Shown: piece by piece, positions 1 through 4,314 of the stretch
Numbering within the stretch: the stretch's first letter is position 1
How the letters are laid out: each line of letters starts with the position of its first letter
Assembly: GCA_003105245.1 (NCBI GenBank)
Contig: PQAI01000243.1
Coordinates: 1-6,115, forward strand
From: Betaproteobacteria bacterium
Lineage (GTDB): Bacteria; Pseudomonadota; Gammaproteobacteria; Burkholderiales; Usitatibacteraceae
DNA: 6,115 nucleotides
Direction of reading: 5' to 3'
Program-made: the position numbers and the translations under genes
The notes under the pieces: generated by a model
Databases searched by the model: none
What the model was told of the DNA's origin: nothing
What the model saw: only the letters and a program-made list of their open reading frames with translations

Positions 1-26
1 AAAAGCGCGGCTCGCCCGCGCTTTTT
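1..26 (+). terminator. Intrinsic terminator upstream of thrS
   Basis: AAAAGCGCGG (1-10) is exactly complementary to CCGCGCTTTT (16-25), with a 5-nt loop (11-15) and one further T at 26. The G+C-rich core flanked by A and T runs is the usual form of a rho-independent terminator and could act in both directions. It most likely ends a gene lying before the window. In related bacteria a tRNA gene often precedes thrS, but nothing here shows which gene it is. The stem may extend upstream of base 1. It could instead be an attenuator in a longer thrS leader, because little room for a promoter remains between it and thrS. Confidence 0.8.
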
Positions 27-32
27 CCATTC

Positions 33-60
33 CGGTACCAGGTACGCGTACCTGGTACCG
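33..60. repeat. Perfect 28-bp palindrome in thrS leader
   Basis: The 14-nt half CGGTACCAGGTACG (33-46) is followed directly by its exact reverse complement (47-60), with no mismatch and no spacer. As RNA it would form a stem of about 12 bp closed by a small loop containing CGCG, ending 7 nt before the GAGGA Shine-Dalgarno of thrS. No T-run follows, so it is not a terminator. In E. coli a hairpin in the equivalent position mimics the tRNA-Thr anticodon arm and is bound by ThrRS to repress its own translation. A CGU triplet, a threonine anticodon, lies at 47-49 in or next to the loop here. That parallel is inference. A protein-binding DNA operator is the main alternative. Confidence 0.75.
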
Positions 61-79
61 ACGCAACGAGGAACACACC

Positions 80-1987
80 ATGGTTGCCATTACGCTTCCG
101 GACAAGTCGGTCCGGCAATTCGATTCCCCCGTCACGGTCGCGCAGGTCGCGGCCTCCATCGGGCCCGGGCTCGCCAAGGCGGCGCTCGCGGGCAAGGTGG
201 ACGGAAGGCTCGTCGACACCTCGCACCTGATCGAGAAGGACGCCTCCCTCGCCATCGTCACCGACAAGGACGCCGAGGGGCTGGACCTCATCCGCCACTC
301 GACGGCGCATCTCCTCGCCTACGCGGTGAAGGAGCTCTTCCCCGACGCGCAGGTGACCATCGGCCCGGTGATCGAGAACGGCTTCTACTACGACTTCAGC
401 TACAAGCGCCCCTTCACGCCCGAGGACCTCGCGGCCATCGAGAAGCGCATGGCGGAGCTCGCGAAGAAGGACATCCCCGTCTCGCGCGAGGTGTGGAAGC
501 GCGACGACGCGGCGAAGTTCTTCCACTCCATCGGCGAGAAGTACAAGGCGGAGATCATCGGCGCCATCCCCGCCAACGAGGACATCAGCCTGTACCGCGA
601 GGGCGACTTCATCGACCTGTGCCGCGGGCCGCACGTGCCATCCACGGGAAAGCTCAGGGTCTTCAAGCTGATGAAGGTCGCGGGCGCGTACTGGCGCGGC
701 GACTCGAAGAACGAGATGCTCCAGCGCATCTACGGCACGGCCTGGGCGAAGAAGGAGGACCAGGAGGCCTACCTGCACATGCTCGAGGAGGCGGAGAAGC
801 GCGACCACCGCCGCCTGGGCACGGCGCTGGACCTCTTCCACCTGCAGGACGAGGCGCCGGGGATGATCTTCTGGCACCCGAAGGGCTGGGCCATCTGGCA
901 GGCGGTCGAGCAGTACATGCGCGCCGTCTACCGCGACAACGGCTACCAGGAGGTGCGCTGCCCGCAGATCCTGGACCGCTCGCTGTGGGAGAGGAGCGGC
1001 CACTGGGAGAACTACAAGGACAACATGTTCACGACGGAGTCGGAGAAGCGCGACTTCGCCATCAAGCCCATGAACTGCCCGGGGCACATCCAGATCTTCA
1101 ACAAGGGCATCCGCAGCTACAAGGACCTGCCGCTGCGCTACGGCGAGTTCGGCGCCTGCCACAGGAACGAGCCCTCCGGGGCGCTGCACGGGATCATGCG
1201 GGTTCGCGGCTTCACCCAGGATGACGGCCACATCTTCTGCCTGCCCACCCAGATCGCCCCGGAGTGCGTCGACTTCCACAAGCTCGCCTTCAGGGTCTAC
1301 CGCGACTTCGGCTTCGAGCACGTGCAGGTGAAGCTCGCCCTGCGGCCGGAAAAGCGCATCGGCAGCGAGGAGCAGTGGGACCGGGCCGAGGAGGCCCTGC
1401 GCGAGGCGCTGCGCGCCTCGGGCGCCGAGTGGGAGGAACTCAAGGGGGAGGGCGCCTTCTACGGCCCCAAGATCGAGTACCACCTCAAGGACTCCATCGG
1501 CCGCTCCTGGCAGGTGGGCACCATGCAGGTGGACTTCTTCATGCCCGGGCGCCTGGGATCGGAATACGTGGCCGAGGACAACACCCGCCAGGTGCCGGTG
1601 ATGCTGCACCGCGCCATCGTGGGCTCCATGGAGCGCTTCATCGGCATCCTCGTCGAGAACCACGCGGGCGCCATGCCGCTGTGGCTCGCCCCCGTCCAGG
1701 TGGTCGTCATGAACGTCACGGACCGCCAGGAAGCCTATGTCCGGGAGGTCGCGGAGGCTCTTCGCGCTGCCGGGATCCGGGTCGAGACCGATTTGCGGAA
1801 CGAGAAAATAACGTATAAAATTCGGGAACATAGCATTCAAAAGCTTCCTTACCAGCTCATCCTGGGAGACAAGGAAGTGGCGGCCCGGACGGTTTCGGCC
1901 CGGACGCGGAGCGGCGAGAACCTCGCTCCGGTCGCGCTCGAAACCTTCATTTCGCAGCTGCAGGGCGAGATTGCCGGACGAAAATGA
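80..1987 (+). CDS. thrS: Threonyl-tRNA synthetase (ThrRS)
   Basis: Class II synthetase that activates threonine with ATP and charges tRNA-Thr in the cytoplasm; 635 aa, close to the 642 of E. coli. Domains in order: TGS domain (about 1-62); editing domain (about 65-225) with HSTAH (H73, H77) and CRGPH (C181, H185), the residues that clear mischarged Ser-tRNA; catalytic core (about 245-530); anticodon-binding domain (about 533-635). The core has the zinc ligands C333 (in MNCPGH), H384 and H510, motif 2 with R362 in HRNEPSG, and motif 3 with R519 in SMERF. All expected key residues are present. ATG 80 follows GAGGA (68-72) with a 7-nt spacer and gives the normal TGS N-terminus. Codons for residues 572-588 are unusually A+T-rich (TTG, AAA, ATA, TAT, ATT, CAT, CAA, CTT, CCT), matching an embedded promoter candidate. 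The stop is 83 nt before infC. Confidence 0.98.
   Translation: MVAITLPDKSVRQFDSPVTVAQVAASIGPGLAKAALAGKVDGRLVDTSHLIEKDASLAIVTDKDAEGLDLIRHSTAHLLAYAVKELFPDAQVTIGPVIENGFYYDFSYKRPFTPEDLAAIEKRMAELAKKDIPVSREVWKRDDAAKFFHSIGEKYKAEIIGAIPANEDISLYREGDFIDLCRGPHVPSTGKLRVFKLMKVAGAYWRGDSKNEMLQRIYGTAWAKKEDQEAYLHMLEEAEKRDHRRLGTALDLFHLQDEAPGMIFWHPKGWAIWQAVEQYMRAVYRDNGYQEVRCPQILDRSLWERSGHWENYKDNMFTTESEKRDFAIKPMNCPGHIQIFNKGIRSYKDLPLRYGEFGACHRNEPSGALHGIMRVRGFTQDDGHIFCLPTQIAPECVDFHKLAFRVYRDFGFEHVQVKLALRPEKRIGSEEQWDRAEEALREALRASGAEWEELKGEGAFYGPKIEYHLKDSIGRSWQVGTMQVDFFMPGRLGSEYVAEDNTRQVPVMLHRAIVGSMERFIGILVENHAGAMPLWLAPVQVVVMNVTDRQEAYVREVAEALRAAGIRVETDLRNEKITYKIREHSIQKLPYQLILGDKEVAARTVSARTRSGENLAPVALETFISQLQGEIAGRK
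1793..1821 (+). promoter_or_regulatory. Candidate internal promoter for infC operon
   Basis: TTGCGG (1793-1798, 3 of 6 to the sigma-70 -35 consensus) and TAAAAT (1816-1821, 5 of 6 to TATAAT) are separated by 17 nt. An overlapping TATAAA lies at 1814-1819. The surrounding 1791-1850 stretch is only 35% G+C (21 of 60 by count), far below the rest of thrS, and uses rare codons although the protein sequence stays conserved. That points to selection on the DNA. In E. coli the infC promoters are known to lie inside the thrS coding region, so position supports the call. A start near 1828-1830 would give infC an untranslated leader of about 240 nt. The strength and the exact -10 cannot be decided from sequence. 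Confidence 0.55.
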
Positions 1988-2000
1988 ACGCTTTACGGGA

Positions 2001-2067
2001 GGCGAGGACTGAACTCGAAAGAAGTTAAAGAATCCTCGCCATGTCATTGATTTGAAAGAGGATTCTT
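2001..2067 (+). promoter_or_regulatory. infC leader with two competing hairpins
   Basis: Stem A pairs GGCGAGGA (2001-2008) with TCCTCGCC (2033-2040), 8 bp perfect, and has a small inner stem AACT/AGTT (2012-2015 with 2023-2026). Stem B pairs AAGAATCCTC (2028-2037) with GAGGATTCTT (2058-2067), 10 bp perfect, with a 20-nt loop. The two share bases 2033-2037 and cannot coexist. Stem B takes in the entire infC Shine-Dalgarno GAGG (2058-2061) and ends 3 nt before the ATC start, so it should block initiation; stem A leaves that site free. This is the layout of an on/off translational switch. The pairing is seen directly; the switching and any ligand, such as bL20, IF3 or passing ribosomes, are inference. 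Confidence 0.6.
2058..2061 (+). promoter_or_regulatory. Ribosome binding site of infC
   Basis: GAGG within GAAAGAGGA is the only good Shine-Dalgarno match between the in-frame stop TGA (2053-2055) and the conserved IF3 N-terminus. Its 9-nt spacing selects ATC 2071 as start. The upstream ATT at 2062 directly abuts it and the GTG at 2140 is far too distant. The site is the downstream arm of the 10-bp stem 2028-2037/2058-2067. Confidence 0.7.
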
Positions 2068-2070
2068 CGC

Positions 2071-2595
2071 ATCGCTCACGATAACAAGTCGGTTCGCATC
2101 AACGGGGAGATCAACGCCCCCGAGGTACGCCTGGTCGGCGTGGAAGGCGACCAGCTCGGCATCGTTTCCGTGATGGAAGCCATGCGCCTCGCGGAGGAAG
2201 CGGAGGTCGACCTGGTCGAGATCGCACCCATGGCCGTTCCCCCGGTCTGCCGCCTGATGGACTACGGCAAGTTCAAGTACCGGGAGAGCAAGAAGGCCCA
2301 CGAGGCGAAGCTCAAGCAGAAGCAGATCCAGGTCAAGGAGATCAAGTTCCGCCCCGGCACCGACGAGGGCGATTACCAGATCAAGCTGAGGAACCTCATC
2401 CGCTTCCTGACCGAGGGCGACAAGACGAAGATCACGCTTCGCTTCCGCGGGCGGGAGATGGCCCACCAGGAACTGGGGGTGGCCCTCCTCAAGCGGGTCG
2501 AGGCGGACCTGGCCCCGCACGGGCAGGTCGAGCAGTGGCCCAAGCTGGAAGGGCGCCAGATGGTGATGATCCTGGCGCCAAAGAAGAAGCACTGA
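2071..2595 (+). CDS. infC: Translation initiation factor IF3, ATC start
   Basis: Binds the 30S subunit, prevents premature 50S joining and rejects non-standard start codons and non-initiator tRNA. From ATC 2071 the product is 174 aa (E. coli 180). The N-terminal domain begins with the conserved RINGEI (residues 9-14) and [15 protein letters not shown] and the DYGKFKY segment lead into a lysine-rich linker helix ([12 protein letters not shown]), and the C-terminal domain has [24 protein letters not shown] and ends PKKKH. No ATG, GTG or TTG occurs in frame between the TGA at 2053 and GTG 2140, and starting at 2140 would remove the conserved first 23 residues. A rare AUU/AUC start fits known IF3 autoregulation: AUU is used in E. 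coli and AUC in Myxococcus xanthus. The first residue would still be formyl-methionine. Identity is certain; the exact start is likely. Confidence 0.95.
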   Translation: MAHDNKSVRINGEINAPEVRLVGVEGDQLGIVSVMEAMRLAEEAEVDLVEIAPMAVPPVCRLMDYGKFKYRESKKAHEAKLKQKQIQVKEIKFRPGTDEGDYQIKLRNLIRFLTEGDKTKITLRFRGREMAHQELGVALLKRVEADLAPHGQVEQWPKLEGRQMVMILAPKKKH

Positions 2596-2624
2596 GCAAG
2601 ACAAGGCGACTTCAGGTCCCAAGC

Positions 2625-2641
2625 GCGGAAACGGTTTCCGC
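2625..2641 (+). promoter_or_regulatory. Hairpin in infC-rpmI spacer
   Basis: GCGGAAAC (2625-2632) and GTTTCCGC (2634-2641) form an inverted repeat around one central G. As RNA it gives a 6-7 bp stem with a 3-5 nt loop, ending 24 nt before the rpmI Shine-Dalgarno. No U-run follows, so termination is unlikely. In E. coli bL20 represses rpmI-rplT by binding RNA structures upstream of rpmI. This hairpin lies where such a site would be, but no match to the known bL20 site is claimed. The rest of the 84-nt spacer shows no gene. Confidence 0.45.
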
Positions 2642-2670
2642 CACCTGCTGCGCCAACGTAGCGAAAAGGA

Positions 2671-2685
2671 GGGCATTCCATGCCC
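2671..2685 (+). promoter_or_regulatory. Hairpin enclosing rpmI start codon
   Basis: GGGCAT (2671-2676) is exactly complementary to ATGCCC (2680-2685), with the 3-nt loop TCC. The downstream arm starts with the rpmI ATG itself and the upstream arm takes the last bases of the Shine-Dalgarno AAGGAGGG. When folded, the hairpin would hide the start codon and part of the binding site. This suits translational control or coupling of bL35 synthesis, but with only 6 bp it could also be chance. Confidence 0.45.
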
Positions 2686-2877
2686 AAGATGAAGACCAAG
2701 AGTGGCGCCGCCAAGCGCTTCAAGGTCCGCGCCAGCGGCTCCGTGAAGCGCGGCCAGGCCGGCAAGCGCCACATCCTCACCAAGAAAACCACGAAGTCGA
2801 AGCGCCAGCTCCGGGGCACGACGGGGGTCCACAAGACCAACGCCGACCACGTCAAGGCGATGCTTCCCTACGCCTGA
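2680..2877 (+). CDS. rpmI: Large-subunit ribosomal protein bL35
   Basis: Small, very basic 50S protein of 65 aa, the normal family length. It has the expected start [15 protein letters not shown], a basic middle, and the HILTKK and KRQLRG segments. ATG 2680 follows a near-perfect Shine-Dalgarno AAGGAGG (2666-2672) with a 7-nt spacer, unlike the weaker sites of its neighbours. It lies 84 nt after infC and 11 nt before rplT, whose Shine-Dalgarno overlaps the rpmI stop, so bL35 and bL20 translation are probably coupled. In E. coli both are repressed by excess bL20 acting upstream of rpmI. Here a hairpin encloses the rpmI start codon (2671-2685), a possible target for such control. Codon use matches the rest of the window. 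Confidence 0.97.
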   Translation: MPKMKTKSGAAKRFKVRASGSVKRGQAGKRHILTKKTTKSKRQLRGTTGVHKTNADHVKAMLPYA

Positions 2878-2888
2878 GGAGATAGACG

Positions 2889-3248
2889 ATGCCTCGCGTA
2901 AAACGTGGAGTGACGGCGCGCGCGCGCCACAAGAAGGTCCTCGAGAAGGCCAAGGGTTTCCGCGGCCGCCGCGGCAACGTCTACCGCATCGCGAAGGAAG
3001 CGGTGATGAAGGCGGGCCAGTACGCCTACCGCGACCGCCGCGCCAAGAAGCGCGAATTCCGCGGCCTGTGGATCGCCCGCATCAACGCGGCGGTTCGCGA
3101 AGCCGGGATGACCTACAGCAAGTTCATGGCGGGCCTGAAGAAGGCCGCCATCGAGATCGACCGCAAGGTGCTCGCCGACCTCGCCGTGCAGGACAAGCCG
3201 GCCTTCAGCCGGATCGTCGAGCAGGCGAAGTCGAGCCTCGGCGCCTGA
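2889..3248 (+). CDS. rplT: Large-subunit ribosomal protein bL20
   Basis: 50S protein that binds 23S rRNA early in assembly; in E. coli and Bacillus it also represses its own operon. The 119 aa match the family length. The N-terminal tail [19 protein letters not shown] is rich in Arg and Lys, followed by the conserved [19 protein letters not shown] (about residues 21-39), the [18 protein letters not shown] segment (46-63) and the globular C-terminus with [22 protein letters not shown] 2889 follows GGAG (2878-2881) within GAGGAGA, which overlaps the rpmI stop TGA (2875-2877). A 14-nt alternating CG tract (2915-2928) lies early in the gene, encoding part of the Arg-rich tail. A strong intrinsic terminator starts 17 nt after the stop, so rplT is the last gene of one transcription segment. 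Confidence 0.98.
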   Translation: MPRVKRGVTARARHKKVLEKAKGFRGRRGNVYRIAKEAVMKAGQYAYRDRRAKKREFRGLWIARINAAVREAGMTYSKFMAGLKKAAIEIDRKVLADLAVQDKPAFSRIVEQAKSSLGA

Positions 3249-3264
3249 GCAGACGATAAAGCGC

Positions 3265-3300
3265 AAAAGGGGCTCTCTCGCGGGAGCCCCTTTTTCTTTT
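3265..3300 (+). terminator. Intrinsic terminator/attenuator between rplT and pheS
   Basis: GGGGCTCTC (3269-3277) pairs with GGGAGCCCC (3282-3290), including one G-U pair, around the loop TCGC. AAAA (3265-3268) before and TTTTTCTTTT (3291-3300) after complete a strong rho-independent terminator. The pheS start lies only 12 nt beyond it and no promoter is visible in between, so pheST must be reached by read-through. A competing fold exists: GAGCCTC (3233-3239, last rplT codons) with GGGGCTC (3269-3275), plus GCGC (3241-3244) with GCGC (3261-3264). That fold would break the terminator. In E. coli an attenuator with a Phe-rich leader peptide (pheM) occupies this spacer; no such peptide is seen here. 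Confidence 0.9.
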
Positions 3301-3312
3301 CCGGCCCGGACC
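3291..3312 (+). promoter_or_regulatory. pheS initiation region lacking a Shine-Dalgarno
   Basis: The 12 nt between the terminator T-run and ATG 3313 are CCGGCCCGGACC, with only GGA (3308-3310) resembling a Shine-Dalgarno and that too close to the start. The U-rich tract 3291-3300 lies just upstream and could serve as a landing site for ribosomal protein S1. That is inference; weak initiation is equally possible. Confidence 0.4.
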
Positions 3313-4314
3313 ATGCAAGCCATCGACAAGATCATTTCTGACGCGCAGGCGGCCTTCGAGGCCGCGCCCACCGTGGCGGAGCTCGAGCAGGCCAAGGCGC
3401 GCTTCCTCGGGAAGAGCGGGGCCCTCACGGAGCTCCTGAAGGGCCTGGGCAAGCTTCCGCCCGAGGAGAAGCCCAAGGCGGGGGCCGCGATCAACGAGGC
3501 CAAGGTCCGCGTGGAGGGGCTCCTGCAGGCCCGCCGCGACGCCATCCTCGCTGCCGAGCTCGAGGAGCGCCTGGCCGCCGAGGCGGTCGACGTGACGCTG
3601 CCGGGACGCGCCCAGTCGAGGGGCGGGCTGCACCCCATCTCGCGCGCGCAGGAGCGCATCGAGAGGCTCTTCGCCTCGATGGGGTTCTCCGTGGCCGACG
3701 GCCCCGAGATCGAGAACGACTTCTACAACTTCACGGCGCTTCGCATGTTCCCCGACCACCCGTCGCGGAGCATGCAGGACACGTTCTACGTCGCGGACTC
3801 CGACAAGGTGCTGCGCACGCACACCTCGCCCGTGCAGATCCGCTACATGCAGTCGCACCAGCCGCCCATCCGCATCATCTGCCCGGGCCGCGTCTACCGC
3901 GTGGACCACGACGCCACGCACTCGCCGATGTTCCACCAGATCGAGGGGCTGTGGATCGACGAGGGCGTGAGCCTGGCGGACCTCAAGGGCACGGTGGCGC
4001 AGTTCCTGCGCGCCTTCTTCGAGCGCGACGACATCGAGATCCGCTTCCGGCCCTCGTACTTCCCCTTCGTGGAGCCGGGCGTCGAGATCGACATGGCGTG
4101 GTCCCGCAAGGACGGCGAGGTGGGGTACCTCGAGATCGGCGGGGCGGGCGTGGTGCACCCCGACGTGCTGCGCAACGGCAACATCGACCCGGCGAAGTAC
4201 TCCGGCTTCGCCTTCGGCATGGGCCTGGACCGCCTGGCGATGCTCAAGTACGGCGTGAACGACCTGCGCCTCTTCTTCGACAACGACCTGAAGTTCCTGA
4301 GGCAGTTCCGATGA
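3313..4314 (+). CDS. pheS: Phenylalanyl-tRNA synthetase alpha subunit
   Basis: Catalytic subunit of the alpha2beta2 PheRS, which charges tRNA-Phe; 333 aa (E. coli 327). Residues about 1-90 form the helical coiled-coil arm that contacts tRNA. The class II core follows: GGLHP (104-108), [11 protein letters not shown] (130-140), HTSPVQIR (170-177), motif 2 around ICPGRVYR and [11 protein letters not shown] (189-212), [12 protein letters not shown] (245-256), VHPDVL (281-286), and motif 3 in [13 protein letters not shown] (298-310). A300 in GFAFGMG corresponds to E. coli A294, which sets the size of the Phe pocket. ATG 3313 gives a normal N-terminus, though its Shine-Dalgarno is very poor. The gene lies directly behind an intrinsic terminator, so read-through probably sets its level. 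Its TGA overlaps the pheT start as ATGA, fitting equal synthesis of both subunits. Confidence 0.98.
   Translation: MQAIDKIISDAQAAFEAAPTVAELEQAKARFLGKSGALTELLKGLGKLPPEEKPKAGAAINEAKVRVEGLLQARRDAILAAELEERLAAEAVDVTLPGRAQSRGGLHPISRAQERIERLFASMGFSVADGPEIENDFYNFTALRMFPDHPSRSMQDTFYVADSDKVLRTHTSPVQIRYMQSHQPPIRIICPGRVYRVDHDATHSPMFHQIEGLWIDEGVSLADLKGTVAQFLRAFFERDDIEIRFRPSYFPFVEPGVEIDMAWSRKDGEVGYLEIGGAGVVHPDVLRNGNIDPAKYSGFAFGMGLDRLAMLKYGVNDLRLFFDNDLKFLRQFR

Noticed and set aside
33..60. Palindrome as a cloning or linker artefact, since it contains GGTACC twice and ACGCGT once
   Set aside because: The flanks continue naturally into a terminator and a well-placed thrS ribosome binding site, and such hexamers arise automatically in this palindrome. 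An assembly check would still be reasonable.
493..1224. Alternate-frame open reading frames inside thrS (also 1264-1818)
   Set aside because: They are frame-shadows of thrS with Arg/Gly/Pro-rich translations; the thrS frame carries all ThrRS motifs without interruption.
2041..2055. Five-codon mini-ORF (ATG TCA TTG ATT TGA) as an infC leader peptide
   Set aside because: No Shine-Dalgarno precedes the ATG, and four residues give no regulatory bias. It lies in the loop of the stem that would mask the infC site, so translation there could matter, but nothing supports it as a gene.
2062..2064. ATT as start codon of infC
   Set aside because: It directly follows the GAGG at 2058-2061, leaving no spacer; ATC 2071 has a workable 9-nt spacing.
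2140..2142. GTG as start codon of infC
   Set aside because: It would delete the conserved RINGEI region, which is coded in frame upstream, and has no Shine-Dalgarno at a suitable distance.
2044..2850. Minus-strand open frame of 268 codons opposite infC and rpmI
   Set aside because: It spans two real genes and their spacer, has biased composition, and shows no recognisable domain.
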